From NCBI RefSeq assembly GCF_005876855.1, contig NZ_QLAE01000014.1:1-64000 (forward strand): DNA of 64,000 nucleotides, written 5' to 3'. A program made the position numbers and the translations under genes. Position 1 is the first letter of the stretch; every line of letters begins with the position of its first letter. The DNA comes from Stutzerimonas nosocomialis (GTDB lineage: Bacteria; Pseudomonadota; Gammaproteobacteria; Pseudomonadales; Pseudomonadaceae). The notes beneath the pieces are model-generated. The model had not been told where the DNA came from. It ran no database searches and saw only the letters and a list, made by a program, of their open reading frames with translations. This document shows, piece after piece, positions 22,917-35,949 of the stretch.

Positions 22917-23597
22917 CTAGATGATCCAGTCTGCAGAACTGTCCTGATCCAGGCACCTCGTCAGGGTTTCGGCAAATTGCTCGCGGGGAATCGGGCGCGC
23001 GCCGAAGCTGGCCAGATGCTGCGTCGGCATCTGGCAGTCTATGAGTTCGAATCCCCAGTGACGAAGACGTTCCGTCAGGCAGGCGAAGCCGACCTTGGAC
23101 GCATCGCTGGCGCGGCTGAACATCGACTCGCCGAAAAACAGACGGCCCATGGCCAGGCCGTACAGCCCGCCAACCAGCTGATCGTCGCGCCACACCTCGA
23201 CCGAGTGGGCGATGCCCTGGGCGTGCAGCTCTATGTAGGCCGATTGCATCGGTGACGTGATCCAGGTGCCGTCCGTGTAGTCACGCGGTGCGGCGCATTC
23301 CCGGATGACCTGGGTGAAAGCTCGATCGAAGGTCACCCGGTAGTCGCCCTGGCGAATGCGCTTGCGCAGGCTGCGCGACACGTGGAGTTCGTCCGGGTAA
23401 AGCACGGTGCGTGGGTCGGGCGACCACCAGAGGATCGGCTGGCCGTCCTGATACCAGGGAAAGCAGCCGTGGCGATAGGCCGCAATCAGGCGCGCGGGGG
23501 ACAGGTCCCCGCCGGCGGCCAGCAACCCGTTGGGCTGGCGCAGCGCCTTTTCCAGAGGCGGAAAGCTCAGGTCGTCGCGCTGCAGCCAGGTCAACAT
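22917..23597 (-). CDS. aat: Leucyl/phenylalanyl-tRNA-protein transferase Aat
   Basis: A 226-residue L/F-transferase that adds Leu or Phe to proteins with N-terminal Lys or Arg, marking them for ClpS-ClpAP. Family blocks are the N-terminal [22 protein letters not shown], the HGCFPWY segment, and the GNAT-fold [18 protein letters not shown] stretch. ATG 23597 is chosen; an in-frame TTG at 23603 is possible, and neither has a good Shine-Dalgarno sequence. It lies 29 bp after trxB and 52 bp before bpt. Confidence 0.95.
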   Translation of the reverse strand: MLTWLQRDDLSFPPLEKALRQPNGLLAAGGDLSPARLIAAYRHGCFPWYQDGQPILWWSPDPRTVLYPDELHVSRSLRKRIRQGDYRVTFDRAFTQVIRECAAPRDYTDGTWITSPMQSAYIELHAQGIAHSVEVWRDDQLVGGLYGLAMGRLFFGESMFSRASDASKVGFACLTERLRHWGFELIDCQMPTQHLASFGARPIPREQFAETLTRCLDQDSSADWII

Positions 23598-23625
23598 GGG
23601 CAATAGGGCCGGCGGGGTAGGGGAG

Positions 23626-24582
<957 letters not shown>

Positions 24583-24788
24583 TCATAAGCCTTTGTTGCG
24601 AATAGAGAAGCGTGCTCGAATCGAGCCGCAGGGGAAAAGTTGCCGGTTATGCTACACCGAAGCTCGGGTAAAAGCCCAAGCGGCCAGGGAACCGACATGG
24701 CATCGCGTCGACAAACCCGTACAATGGCCAGGTTCCGGCCGGCCACGGCTAAACAGATCGCGCCCAACGGCGCAGGAAAGAACGCGTT

Positions 24789-27194
24789 TTGAAGAATACC
24801 TCCGTACCTTCACTTGCCGCCGCCTGGCGTCAGCAGCTGCACTACCGTCTCAAGGAAGGCGCCCTCATCGCGCTGGGCGCCTTGTGCGCCTACCTGTGGA
24901 TGGCCCTGCTCACCTACGATGCGGGCGACCCGGGCTGGACCCACACCAGCAACGTCCAGCAGGTGCAGAACGCCGCGGGGCGTGCCGGCGCCTGGTTTGC
25001 CGACGTGCTGTTCATGGCGCTCGGCTATTTCGCCTACCTGTTTCCGCTGCTGCTCGGCATCAAGACCTGGCAGGTGTTTCGTGCCCGCCATCAGCCCTGG
25101 TCGTGGAGCGGCTGGCTGTTTTCCTGGCGCCTGATCGGCCTGGTATTCCTGGTGCTGTCAGGCTCGGCGCTTGCCTACATCCATTTCGATGCGGCCAATC
25201 ATCTGCCCGCGTCCGCAGGTGGCGCGCTGGGCGAAAGCCTTGGGCAACTGGCGGTTATGTCGCTGAACGTTCAGGGCAGTACGCTGGTTTTCCTGGCGTT
25301 GTTCCTGTTCGGCCTGACCGTGTTCACCGACCTGTCCTGGTTCAAGGTGATGGACGTCACCGGCAAGATCACTCTGGATCTGGGTGAGCTGATCCAGAGC
25401 TTCTTCAGCCGCTGGTGGGCCGGTCGCACGGAGCGCCAGCAGAAGGTCGCGCGCCTGCGCGACGCCGATGATCTGGTCAACGAAGTCGCCGCGCCGATGG
25501 TTGCGGACAAGCGCGAGCGTGCCAGGGTCAAGGAGCGCGTCATCGAGCGCGAGGAGGCGCTGGCCAAGCACATGAGCGAGCGCGAGAAGCGTCCCGCTCC
25601 GGTGATCACCCCGCCGGTGCCGGCCAAGCCGGTGGAGCCGAGCAAGCGGGTCCTGAAGGAGAAGCAGGCCAACCTGTTCGTCGACACCGCGGTCGAGGGC
25701 AGTCTGCCACCGATCTCGCTGCTCGATGTCGCCGAAAAGCAGCAGAAGCAATATTCGCCCGAATCGCTCGAAGCGATGTCGCGGCTGCTGGAAATCAAGC
25801 TCAAGGAGTTCGGCGTCGAGGTAATCGTCGAGTCGGTGCATCCGGGCCCGGTGATTACCCGTTTCGAAATCCAGCCCGCGGCGGGCGTTAAGGTCAGCCG
25901 CATCTCCAACCTCGCGAAGGACCTGGCGCGCTCGCTGGCGGTGATCAGCGTGCGGGTGGTGGAAGTGATCCCCGGCAAGACCACCGTCGGCATCGAGATC
26001 CCCAACGAGGACCGGCAGATCGTCCGCTTCTCGGAAGTGCTTTCCTCGACCCAGTATGACGAGGCCAAGTCGCCGGTCACCATCGCGCTCGGCCACGATA
26101 TCGGCGGCAAGCCGGTGACCGCCGACCTTGCCAAGATGCCTCACCTGCTGGTGGCCGGTACCACCGGCTCCGGTAAATCCGTCGGGGTCAACGCCATGAT
26201 CCTGTCGATCCTGTTCAAGTCGACGCCCGAAGAGGCGCGGCTGATCATGATCGACCCGAAGATGCTGGAACTGTCGATCTACGAAGGCATCCCGCACCTG
26301 TTGTGTCCGGTGGTCACCGACATGAAGGAGGCGGCCAACGCCTTGCGCTGGTCCGTGGCGGAGATGGAGCGGCGCTACAAGCTGATGGCGGCAATGGGCG
26401 TCAGGAACCTCGCCGGCTTCAACCGCAAGGTCAAGGATGCCGAGGAGGCGGGCACGCCGCTGATCGACCCGCTCTATCGGCGTGAGAGCATGGAAGACGA
26501 AGCGCCGCTGCTCAAGACGCTGCCAACCATCGTGGTGATCGTCGACGAATTCGCCGACATGATGATGATCGTCGGCAAGAAGGTCGAAGAGCTGATCGCC
26601 CGTATCGCGCAGAAGGCACGGGCGGCCGGTATCCATTTGATCCTCGCGACCCAGCGCCCCTCGGTGGACGTCATCACCGGTCTGATCAAGGCCAATATCC
26701 CGACGCGGATGGCGTTCCAGGTGTCCAGCAAGATCGACTCGCGGACCATCCTCGATCAGGGTGGCGCCGAGCAGTTGCTCGGCCATGGTGACATGCTCTA
26801 TCTGCCACCTGGCACCGGCCTGCCGATCCGGGTGCACGGCGCCTTCGTTTCGGACGACGAGGTTCACCGGGTGGTCGAAGCCTGGAAGGCCCGTGGCGCG
26901 CCGGACTACATCGAGGAAATCCTTGCCGGCGTCGAAGAAAGCGGCAGCGGTTTCGAGGGTGGCGGCGAAGGCGGTGGCGGCGAGGGCAGCGAAGAGGATC
27001 CGCTGTATGACGAAGCGGTGCGCTTCGTGCTCGAAAGCCGGCGCGCCTCGATTTCCGCGGTCCAGCGCAAGCTGAAGATCGGCTACAACCGCGCTGCGCG
27101 CATGATCGAAGCCATGGAAATGGCCGGCGTCGTGACCTCCATGAATACCAACGGCTCGCGCGAAGTGATCGCGCCGGCCCCGATTCGCGATTGA
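24789..27194 (+). CDS. ftsK: DNA translocase FtsK
   Basis: An 801-residue septal DNA pump that clears chromosome ends from the division site and activates XerCD at dif. It has four to five N-terminal membrane spans (about residues 20-185), a short charged linker (to about 300, much shorter than in E. coli), and a motor with Walker A GTTGSGKS near residue 457 and Walker [11 protein letters not shown] glycine/glutamate-rich stretch precedes the C-terminal gamma winged helix that reads KOPS. The start is TTG 24789 with AGGAAAG upstream, so the exact start is less certain. It is followed after 14 bp by lolA. Confidence 0.95.
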   Translation: MKNTSVPSLAAAWRQQLHYRLKEGALIALGALCAYLWMALLTYDAGDPGWTHTSNVQQVQNAAGRAGAWFADVLFMALGYFAYLFPLLLGIKTWQVFRARHQPWSWSGWLFSWRLIGLVFLVLSGSALAYIHFDAANHLPASAGGALGESLGQLAVMSLNVQGSTLVFLALFLFGLTVFTDLSWFKVMDVTGKITLDLGELIQSFFSRWWAGRTERQQKVARLRDADDLVNEVAAPMVADKRERARVKERVIEREEALAKHMSEREKRPAPVITPPVPAKPVEPSKRVLKEKQANLFVDTAVEGSLPPISLLDVAEKQQKQYSPESLEAMSRLLEIKLKEFGVEVIVESVHPGPVITRFEIQPAAGVKVSRISNLAKDLARSLAVISVRVVEVIPGKTTVGIEIPNEDRQIVRFSEVLSSTQYDEAKSPVTIALGHDIGGKPVTADLAKMPHLLVAGTTGSGKSVGVNAMILSILFKSTPEEARLIMIDPKMLELSIYEGIPHLLCPVVTDMKEAANALRWSVAEMERRYKLMAAMGVRNLAGFNRKVKDAEEAGTPLIDPLYRRESMEDEAPLLKTLPTIVVIVDEFADMMMIVGKKVEELIARIAQKARAAGIHLILATQRPSVDVITGLIKANIPTRMAFQVSSKIDSRTILDQGGAEQLLGHGDMLYLPPGTGLPIRVHGAFVSDDEVHRVVEAWKARGAPDYIEEILAGVEESGSGFEGGGEGGGGEGSEEDPLYDEAVRFVLESRRASISAVQRKLKIGYNRAARMIEAMEMAGVVTSMNTNGSREVIAPAPIRD

Positions 27195-27208
27195 TTGCCG
27201 AGGTACCA

Positions 27209-27832
27209 ATGCATCTGATACGCGTGCTGTTCGCCTCCGCTCTGCTGTTCGTGGGCCCGGCCCAGGCCGATCAGGCCGCTTCCACCGAACGGCTGACGGC
27301 CTTGTTGAGCAAGGCCGAAACGCTCAGCGGGCGTTTCTCCCAGCTGTCCCTCGACGGCACCGGCACCCAGCTCCAGGAGGCCTCGGGCGAGCTGGCGCTC
27401 AAGCGCCCCGGGCAGTTCCGCTGGCACACCGACGCGCCGATGGAGCAGCTGCTGGTGTCCGATGGCAGCAAGGTCTGGCTGTACGATCCGGATCTCGAGC
27501 AGGTCACCATCCAGACCCTGGACCAGCGCCTGACCCATACTCCGGCGTTGCTGCTTTCCGGTGACGTTTCCGAAATCAGCCAGAACTTCGAGATTTCCCA
27601 CAAGGAAGCCGGCGACGTGGTGGATTTCGTGCTCAAGCCCAGGGCGAGCGACACGCTGTTCGACAACCTGCGACTGTCCTTCCGGGGTGGGGTGATCAAC
27701 GACATGCAGCTGATCGACAGCGTCGGTCAGCGCACCAACATTCTCTTCATGGGTGTGAAGATGAACGAGCCGATCCCGGCTGACCAGTTCACCTTTGAAA
27801 TTCCCGCCGGCGCGGACGTCATCAGCGAGTGA
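27209..27832 (+). CDS. lolA: Outer-membrane lipoprotein carrier LolA
   Basis: A 207-residue periplasmic chaperone that takes lipoproteins from LolCDE and carries them to LolB. It has a Sec signal peptide of about 20 residues (cleaving after AQA), then the LolA beta-barrel with the conserved GRFSQ and [11 protein letters not shown] stretches. ATG 27209 has a GAGG site; an in-frame TTG at 27191 is less likely. It belongs to the ftsK-lolA-rarA-crcB-serS string, conserved in gammaproteobacteria. Confidence 0.95.
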   Translation: MHLIRVLFASALLFVGPAQADQAASTERLTALLSKAETLSGRFSQLSLDGTGTQLQEASGELALKRPGQFRWHTDAPMEQLLVSDGSKVWLYDPDLEQVTIQTLDQRLTHTPALLLSGDVSEISQNFEISHKEAGDVVDFVLKPRASDTLFDNLRLSFRGGVINDMQLIDSVGQRTNILFMGVKMNEPIPADQFTFEIPAGADVISE

Positions 27833-27889
27833 CGTCCGACCACGCATGATCTGCCGCGGCCCATGTGGCCGCTTGAGGCCCTAAGCTCG

Positions 27890-29211
27890 ATGGACCTGTT
27901 CAGTCGCGAACCCGTATCCCAGCCACTGGCCGCGCGTTTGCGCGCGACCACGCTGGACGAGTACGTGGGGCAGGAACATCTGCTGGCCCGGGGCAAGCCC
28001 CTGCGCGAGGCGCTGGAACAGGGCGCACTGCACTCGATGATCTTCTGGGGGCCGCCCGGGGTCGGCAAGACCACCCTGGCGCGACTGCTGGCGAAGGTTT
28101 CCGATGCTCACTTCGAGACGGTTTCGGCGGTGCTCGCCGGGGTCAAGGAAATCCGCCTGGCGGTCGAGGTGGCCAAGCAGCAGGCCGCCCAGTACGGGCG
28201 GCGGACGATACTCTTCGTCGACGAGGTGCATCGCTTCAACAAGTCCCAGCAGGACGCCTTCCTGCCCTATGTCGAGGATGGCACGCTGATCTTCATCGGC
28301 GCGACCACCGAGAACCCTTCGTTCGAGCTGAACAACGCACTGCTGTCCCGCGCCCGCGTCTACGTGCTCAAGAGCCTGGACGAGCAGGCGATGCGCCGTC
28401 TGGTCGAACGCGCCCTGACCGAGCCCAAGGGGCTGGGCGATCTCCACCTGAGCCTGCCGGAGGAGAGCTTTCGCATGCTGCTGGCCGCCGCCGACGGTGA
28501 CGGGCGGCGGTTGCTCAATCTGCTCGAGAACGCCTCGGACCTGGCCGAGCCGGGCGAGCCTATCGCCGCGTCCCTGTTGCAGGATCTGCTGGGCGACAGC
28601 AGGCGTCGCTTCGACAAGGGCGGGGAGGCGTTCTACGACCAAATTTCCGCCCTGCACAAGTCGGTGCGTGGATCGAATCCCGACGCGGCACTGTACTGGT
28701 TCGCCCGGATGCTCGATGGTGGCTGCGATCCGCTTTACATCGCCCGGCGCGTCGTGCGCATGGCGAGCGAGGAGATCGGCAATGCCGACCCGCGTGCGCT
28801 GGGCCTGTGCCTCAATGCCTGGGACGTGCAGGAGCGTCTGGGCAGCCCCGAGGGCGAGCTGGCCGTCGCCCAGGCAATCGTGTATCTCGCCTGCGCACCG
28901 AAGAGCAATGCGGTCTATACCGCCTTCAAGGCGGCCATGCGCGATGCGGCGGAAAACGGCTCGCAGGAAGTCCCGCTGCATCTTCGCAACGCCCCCACGC
29001 GGCTGATGAAGGAGCTCGGCTACGGCGAAGAGTATCGCTACGCCCATGACGAGCCGGATGCCTACGCCGCGGGCGAGGACTATTTCCCCGAAGCCCTGGC
29101 GCCGCGTCAGTACTACCAGCCGGTGCCGCGCGGCCTGGAGGGCAAGATCCGCGACAAGCTCGAGCACCTGGCTCGGCTGGACCGGGAAAGCCCCCGCCAG
29201 AGACGAAAACC

Positions 29212-29215
<4 letters not shown>
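27890..29215 (+). CDS. rarA: Replication-associated recombination protein RarA
   Basis: A 441-residue AAA+ ATPase (RarA/MgsA), related to clamp-loader subunits and RuvB, that acts at stalled replication forks. It has Walker A GPPGVGKT (54-61), Walker [10 protein letters not shown], a sensor GATTENPSF, and the C-terminal helical tetramerisation region. ATG 27890 (MDLFSREP) is the family start; the nine upstream codons are ignored. It overlaps crcB by 4 bp. Confidence 0.96.
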
Positions 29216-30937
<1,722 letters not shown>

Positions 30938-30998
30938 GCCGCCGGGCGGCCTCATGCCGCCCGCCCGTTTCGCCGTTATCGCCTGCAGGACCGTTTCG

Positions 30999-32402
30999 AT
31001 GGATTACCTACCGCTGTTCCACATGCTCCGCGGGCGCACCGTTCTGGTGGTCGGCGGTGGCGAAATCGCGCTGCGCAAGGCGCGACTGCTTGCCGACGCC
31101 GGCGCTCGGCTGAAGGTCGTCGCGCCGGATATCGAGGCGTCGCTGCGCATCCTGGTGGAAGAGGGAGGTGGGGCGTGCGTGGAGCGGGTCTACGCCGCCG
31201 AGGATCTGGGCGGATGCGTCCTGGCGGTCGCTGCGACCGACGACGAACCGCTCAATGCCCAGGTGTCCGAAGACGCCAACCGCCTCGGCATGCCGGTCAA
31301 CGTGGTCGATGCGCCCGCGCTGTGCAGCGTGATTTTCCCGGCCATCGTCGACCGCTCTCCGCTGGTCGTCGCGGTGTCCAGCGGTGGTGATGCGCCGGTG
31401 CTGGCGCGGCTTGTCCGCGCCCGGCTGGAAACCTGGATTCCCGCCGCGTATGGGCGCCTCGCCGGTCTGGCCAAGCGCTTTCGTCGCGAGGTCAAGGCGG
31501 CGCTGCCGAACCTTCAGCAGCGCCGGGTCTTCTGGGAAGATGTATTCCAGGGGCCGATCGCCGAGCGCTGCCTCGCCGGCCAGGACGAGCAGGCCAGCAC
31601 CTTGCTCGCCGAGAAGCTTGCAGGCGCGGCACCGCGCGAGCTGGGTGAGGTCTATCTGGTCGGCGCCGGCCCTGGCGATCCGGACCTGTTGACCTTCCGT
31701 GCCTTGCGCCTGATGCAGCAGGCCGATGTGGTGCTCTACGACCGCCTGGTTGCGCCTGCGATTCTCGAACTCTGCCGCCGCGACGCCGACCGCATCTACG
31801 TCGGCAAGCAGCGGGCGAATCATGCCTTGCCGCAGGATCAGATCAACCAGCAGCTGGTCGAACTGGCCCGGCAGGGCAAGCGCGTGGTGCGTCTCAAGGG
31901 CGGCGACCCCTTCATCTTCGGCCGTGGCGGCGAGGAAATCGAGGAGCTCGCCGCTCACGGCATTCCGTTCCAGGTGGTGCCTGGCATCACCGCGGCGAGC
32001 GGCTGCGCGGCCTATGCCGGCATCCCCCTGACCCACCGCGACTATGCCCAGTCGGTGCGTTTCATCACCGGTCACCTGAAGGACGACAGCTGCAACCTGC
32101 CCTGGCAGGAAATGGTCGCGCCCGGCGAAACCCTGGTGTTCTACATGGGGCTGGTGGGGCTGCCGGTCATCTGCCAGCAGTTGATCGCCCACGGGCGACG
32201 GCCGGACACACCGGCCGCGCTGGTGCAGCAGGGCACCACGGCCAACCAGCGGGTGTTCACCGGCACGCTGGCCGATCTGCCGCTACAGGTGGCGCGTCAT
32301 CAGGTCCAGGCGCCGACCCTGATCATCGTCGGCGACGTCGTCTCGCTGCGCGACAAGCTGGCCTGGTTCGAAGGCGCCCAGGCCAGCCATCCGGGTGACT
32401 GA
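30999..32402 (+). CDS. cysG: Siroheme synthase CysG, bifunctional
   Basis: A 467-residue fusion that makes siroheme from uroporphyrinogen III. The N-terminal CysG-B half (about 1-205) has an NAD-binding [10 protein letters not shown] motif (19-28) and catalyses dehydrogenation and ferrochelation. The C-terminal SUMT half begins near residue 215 ([14 protein letters not shown]) with conserved [13 protein letters not shown] and PGITAASG. Siroheme serves assimilatory sulfite and nitrite reductases and is also the precursor for heme d1, so it may feed the nir pathway alongside NirE. ATG 30999 is the family start. Confidence 0.96.
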   Translation: MDYLPLFHMLRGRTVLVVGGGEIALRKARLLADAGARLKVVAPDIEASLRILVEEGGGACVERVYAAEDLGGCVLAVAATDDEPLNAQVSEDANRLGMPVNVVDAPALCSVIFPAIVDRSPLVVAVSSGGDAPVLARLVRARLETWIPAAYGRLAGLAKRFRREVKAALPNLQQRRVFWEDVFQGPIAERCLAGQDEQASTLLAEKLAGAAPRELGEVYLVGAGPGDPDLLTFRALRLMQQADVVLYDRLVAPAILELCRRDADRIYVGKQRANHALPQDQINQQLVELARQGKRVVRLKGGDPFIFGRGGEEIEELAAHGIPFQVVPGITAASGCAAYAGIPLTHRDYAQSVRFITGHLKDDSCNLPWQEMVAPGETLVFYMGLVGLPVICQQLIAHGRRPDTPAALVQQGTTANQRVFTGTLADLPLQVARHQVQAPTLIIVGDVVSLRDKLAWFEGAQASHPGD

Positions 32403-32407
32403 CGTCG

Positions 32408-33409
32408 TCAGCGTCGCGTCCAGATCCCTCGCCCCGGTAATCGACCGCGGTCGTGAGGGCGGTCCAGGGCGAGTTCGGGGCCCTTGGGCACCAGCCCGTT
32501 GGCGTTGATGTTCCGGTGGCTGCGGTAGTAGTGGCCCTTGATGTGCTCGAAATTCACCGTCTCGGCGATGCCGGGCCACTGATACAGCTCCCGCAGCCAG
32601 TTCGACAGGTTGGGGTAGTCCTCGATGCGCCTGAGATTGCACTTGAAGTGCCCGTGATAGACGGCGTCGAAGCGCACCAGGGTGGTGAACAGGCGCCAGT
32701 CGGCTTCGGTGAGAAAGGTGCCGGTCAGGTAGCGCTGGGTGCCCAATAGCGCCTCCAGGTGATCCAGCTCGGCGAACAGCTCGTCGAACGCTTCTTCGTA
32801 AGCCGGTTGGGCCGTGGCGAAGCCGGCGCGATAAACGCCATTGTTGACGGCCGGGTAGATACGTTCGTTGAGGGCGTCGATCTGCTCGCGCAATGGCTCG
32901 GGGTAGAGGTCGAGGGTCGAGCCGGTGATTGCGTCGAACGCATCGTTGAAGATCCGGATGATTTCGGCGGACTCGTTGTTGACGATGCGCCGCTCCTTGC
33001 GATCCCACAGCACCGGTACCGTTACCCGGCCGGTGTAGTTCGGGTCATCGGCGGTGTAGCGCTGGTGGAGGTAGTCGAAGCCGTCCAGCGCATCGCCGCT
33101 CGAGCCGGTGCTGCGATCGAAGGTCCAGCCATGTTCGGCCATCAGGAAACTGACCACCGAAACGTCGATCAGCGCGTCGAGCTGCTTGAGCTTGCGGAAG
33201 ATGAGCGTGCGGTGAGCCCAGGGGCAGGCCAGGGACACGTAGAGATGGTAGCGCCCCGGCTCGGCAGGGGCTGCGGGCTGGCCGTCCGGACCGGGCCCGC
33301 CGTCCGAACTGATCCAGTTTCTGCGTTGAGCCTGCTCGCGCTGAAATTTCCCGTCTTTGCTGTTTTCGTACCAGCGGTCCTGCCACTGGCCGTCGACCAA
33401 AAGTCCCAT
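32408..33409 (-). CDS. Glutathionyl-hydroquinone reductase (Xi-class GST)
   Basis: A 333-residue Xi-class glutathione transferase, like E. coli YqjG and Sphingobium PcpF, which reduces glutathionyl-hydroquinones. The catalytic cysteine is Cys62 in SLACPWAHR. An N-terminal extension (1-50) precedes the thioredoxin fold, and the C-terminal helical domain contains the substrate tyrosines (YHGHFKCNL region). Its stop is 5 bp from the cysG stop (convergent) with no clear hairpin between. It appears monocistronic. Confidence 0.92.
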   Translation of the reverse strand: MGLLVDGQWQDRWYENSKDGKFQREQAQRRNWISSDGGPGPDGQPAAPAEPGRYHLYVSLACPWAHRTLIFRKLKQLDALIDVSVVSFLMAEHGWTFDRSTGSSGDALDGFDYLHQRYTADDPNYTGRVTVPVLWDRKERRIVNNESAEIIRIFNDAFDAITGSTLDLYPEPLREQIDALNERIYPAVNNGVYRAGFATAQPAYEEAFDELFAELDHLEALLGTQRYLTGTFLTEADWRLFTTLVRFDAVYHGHFKCNLRRIEDYPNLSNWLRELYQWPGIAETVNFEHIKGHYYRSHRNINANGLVPKGPELALDRPHDRGRLPGRGIWTRR

Positions 33410-33470
33410 ATCTGCCTCCTCTCGCTTCAGATAGGAGGCAGTCTAGGGGCGTTGGTTCGATCGAAGCGCG

Positions 33471-34475
33471 CTAAACCCCGGTCAAATCCATCGCCGGATT
33501 CGATGAATTGCGCGCCGCCCAGTAACGGTTCGCCAGCGCGAAGGCTTCGTCGCGGCTGCGGCCGAGTGCACGCAGGCCCAGGGCCATGGTCGCCACGACG
33601 GCCAGCTGCGCGTAGTCGTCTTCGGCCGTGCCGTTCCAGACGGTCAGCATCTGCTGCGGGTCGAGCGTGGCCGGCTTCACGTGGCGCTGCGGCGACAGGG
33701 GCGGCCATTCCTCGTCCCAGGCTTCACCGGCCTGGGTCCCGTACAGGTGCGACCGCGCGTCGGGGTTGATCTCGATCTCGCCGCCCTCGCCCTTGATCAC
33801 GATGGAGGTGTCGCCGAGCAGCCGGCTGGCTTCGCGGTGGTTCTCCTGATAACCGGGGTGGAAGATGCTCTGCAGCGCGCAGCGCGCGCCGAGGGGGTTG
33901 AGGATGCGAGCCAGCGAATGGATCGGCGAGCGCAGGCCGAGCACGTTGCGCAGATCGATCATGCGCTGCAGCTCGGGCATCCAGGCGCCCAGCGGGATGA
34001 ACGCCGGCGTACCGTTGTCGAGTGCGGCGGCAACCTCGTGCCAATCGCTGCATAGGGGGATTGCGAGCAGCTCGAGTTGCTGTTCGGTATAGATCCGGCC
34101 GGCGGTATGGGCGCCGCCGCCGTGCAGGAGGATGCGCACCCCGTTCTGAGCCAGGCATTTGCAGGCCAGCAGGTACCAGGGCAGGTGGCGCTTCTTGCCG
34201 GCGTAGCTCGGCCAGTCCAGGTCGACGGGGATCAAGGGTGCCTCCAGTCGTTCGCGGACCGCTTCGGTGAAGCCGGCCAGTTCCTGGGCGCTTTCTTCCT
34301 TGTGCCGCAGCAGCATCAGGAACGCGCCCAGCTGGGCTTCCTCGACCTCGCCGTCGAGCAGCATGCCCATGGCTTGCCTGGCTTCCTCACGGGTCAGATC
34401 GCGGGCTCCCCGCTTGCCCTTGCCGAGAATACGGACGAAGGGGGCGAAGGGGTGTTCGGCAGGTGTCACCATCAT
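33471..34475 (-). CDS. ybiB: YbiB/TrpD2-like nucleic-acid-binding protein
   Basis: A 334-residue protein of the anthranilate phosphoribosyltransferase superfamily, TrpD2/YbiB branch. E. coli YbiB has the TrpD fold but binds nucleic acid and lacks the phosphoribosyltransferase activity. Here the usual glycine-rich PRPP loop is replaced by HGGGAHTAGR near residue 118, supporting YbiB rather than TrpD. ATG 34475 overlaps the tusE stop (ATGA), so it is the last gene of the tusDCBE-ybiB operon. Confidence 0.85.
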   Translation of the reverse strand: MMVTPAEHPFAPFVRILGKGKRGARDLTREEARQAMGMLLDGEVEEAQLGAFLMLLRHKEESAQELAGFTEAVRERLEAPLIPVDLDWPSYAGKKRHLPWYLLACKCLAQNGVRILLHGGGAHTAGRIYTEQQLELLAIPLCSDWHEVAAALDNGTPAFIPLGAWMPELQRMIDLRNVLGLRSPIHSLARILNPLGARCALQSIFHPGYQENHREASRLLGDTSIVIKGEGGEIEINPDARSHLYGTQAGEAWDEEWPPLSPQRHVKPATLDPQQMLTVWNGTAEDDYAQLAVVATMALGLRALGRSRDEAFALANRYWAARNSSNPAMDLTGV

Positions 34476-34810
34476 AGGCAGTTGCTCGGCTTGGGCAGGC
34501 CAGCCAGCTTGGCGGCAAGTTTGGCTGGCGTGCCGTTGAAAAGGCGGTTGAGGTGCTGGCTGTTGCCCTTTTCAGGGCCCAGTTCCCGCGCCACGTACTT
34601 GACCAGCGGACGGGTCGCCGGTGACAGCTGGAACTCCCGATAGAACTGCCGCAGCAGACCGATGATTTCCCAGTGGTCGGCTTCGAGCGCGATGCCCTCG
34701 GCCGCGGCGAGCTGGAGGGCGACCGCCTCGTTCCAGTCGTCGAGGTCGACCAGGTAGCCTTCCTTGTCCAGGGCGACGGGGTGTTCGCCCACGATCAGTC
34801 GGTCATTCAT
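34472..34810 (-). CDS. tusE: Sulfur relay protein TusE (DsrC-like)
   Basis: A 112-residue DsrC-family protein that accepts persulfide from TusBCD and passes it to MnmA for tRNA 2-thiolation. The essential penultimate cysteine is present (Cys111 of the terminal NCL). The family motif DHWEIIGLLRQFY is near residue 46. It overlaps tusB and ybiB by 4 bp each. Confidence 0.94.
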   Translation of the reverse strand: MNDRLIVGEHPVALDKEGYLVDLDDWNEAVALQLAAAEGIALEADHWEIIGLLRQFYREFQLSPATRPLVKYVARELGPEKGNSQHLNRLFNGTPAKLAAKLAGLPKPSNCL

Positions 34811-35109
34811 AGCCAGCTGTTGACCCGGGCGTAGCGCGCGCAGAGTTCGACGAACCCGCTGTAGTCGACAGCCGTCAGGCGCGCCGGCAGCGCGACCACT
34901 GCGCGGGCTTGCAGGTCTTCGTCCAGGGCGAACAGCGCCACGCTATCGGGCATCAGCTCCAGTGCCTGCCGCTGCGCGGTATCCGCCGCCAGCGCGTACA
35001 CCGCATCGCCGGTGAGCAGCAGCGCATCGCCCGGCGCGAGCAGGCGCAGGCAGCTCGCAAGGCGGTCGTCGCTGAAGGGGGAGTGGGAGAGCACGTGCAG
35101 GGTACCCAT
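34807..35109 (-). CDS. tusB: Sulfur relay protein TusB
   Basis: A 100-residue DsrH/TusB-family subunit of the TusBCD heterohexamer. It is recognised by MGTLHVLSHSPF at the start, the GDALLLTGDAVYA segment and the C-terminal DYSGFVELCARYARVNSW. Its start abuts the tusC stop. Assignment is strengthened by the strict tusD-C-B-E gene order. Confidence 0.9.
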   Translation of the reverse strand: MGTLHVLSHSPFSDDRLASCLRLLAPGDALLLTGDAVYALAADTAQRQALELMPDSVALFALDEDLQARAVVALPARLTAVDYSGFVELCARYARVNSWL

Positions 35110-35468
35110 CAGAGCGTGATCACCTGGTCATATCGGTTGATGAGTTCGGCGAGGCCCTGCGCATCGAGGGTCTGCACCGCGGGCGTCAGGCCGGAACCGG
35201 CCATGCCCCGCTCGGCAAGGCTGCGGGCGCAGGCATAAAGCTCATCCACGCCGAACAGCGAGAGCGCCTTGAGGTTGGCGGTGAGGTCCTTCTGCTGCAA
35301 GGCCGCTGCCTGTTGTCCGGGGGCCAGCTGCAAGACGCCGTCGTCCAGGAAAAGCAGCCCGATGGGCAGCTCGAAAGCGCCGCCGGCCAGTGCGATGTCC
35401 AGTGCTTCGCGGGCACCGGGCCCGGACCAGGGCGATTGCCGGCTGATGATCAGCATCGAGCGAGCCAT
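35109..35468 (-). CDS. tusC: Sulfur relay protein TusC
   Basis: A 119-residue DsrF/TusC-family subunit of TusBCD. It has the N-terminal LIISRQSPWSGPGAREALDIAL segment and YACARSLAERG, whose cysteine is at the position seen in relatives. The in-frame TTG at 35471 precedes ATG 35468; the ATG overlaps the tusD stop by one base and is preferred. Confidence 0.91.
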   Translation of the reverse strand: MARSMLIISRQSPWSGPGAREALDIALAGGAFELPIGLLFLDDGVLQLAPGQQAAALQQKDLTANLKALSLFGVDELYACARSLAERGMAGSGLTPAVQTLDAQGLAELINRYDQVITL

Positions 35469-35860
35469 CAATGACCTCCGAAGCAGATCAGACGATCTGC
35501 CTGTTGCGCGGCTTCATGCAATTGACCGAGCCCCGAAAGCTCCCAGCCCTGGGCGAGGTTGGCGGCGGGGCGGCCATGGCGATCGGCCTCACGTGCATCC
35601 AGTACGCCTCGACGCAGAGCGGCAGCGATGCAGACCACGCCGTCCAGCTGCTTGGCCGCGATGAAGCGCGACCACTCGGCGGCGGTGTCCGGTTCATCCT
35701 GCGGGGTGACGACATTGGCCGAGGCGCTGTGGACGCCATCCTGATAGAAGAACAGCCGTACGATCTCGTGGCCACCGGCCAGGGCCGCCTCGGCAAAGCG
35801 CAAGGCCCGGCGCGAGGCGGGGCTGTAGGGGGCGGAGAAGAGGGCGATCGCGAATTTCAT
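35468..35860 (-). CDS. tusD: Sulfurtransferase TusD
   Basis: A 130-residue DsrE/TusD-family subunit that carries the relay persulfide received from TusA. The active cysteine is Cys77 in VVCIAAALRRG. It is the first gene of the tusDCBE-ybiB operon; a terminator of the preceding Bax-inhibitor gene lies 51-72 bp upstream, so a promoter must fall in the short gap. Confidence 0.94.
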   Translation of the reverse strand: MKFAIALFSAPYSPASRRALRFAEAALAGGHEIVRLFFYQDGVHSASANVVTPQDEPDTAAEWSRFIAAKQLDGVVCIAAALRRGVLDAREADRHGRPAANLAQGWELSGLGQLHEAAQQADRLICFGGH

Positions 35861-35910
35861 GGTTCACCATGGCAGAGCATGGGCGCAATGATACGCCAGC
35901 TGCAGAAACG

Positions 35911-35932
35911 AAAAAGCCCGCCGAAGCGGGCT
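35911..35932 (-). terminator. Terminator of the Bax-inhibitor-1 gene
   Basis: A 7-bp stem (35915-35921 and 35926-35932) with a tetraloop. On the minus strand it is followed by five U residues. Confidence 0.85.
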
Positions 35933-35949
35933 CTTCCGACGCCGTTGGA

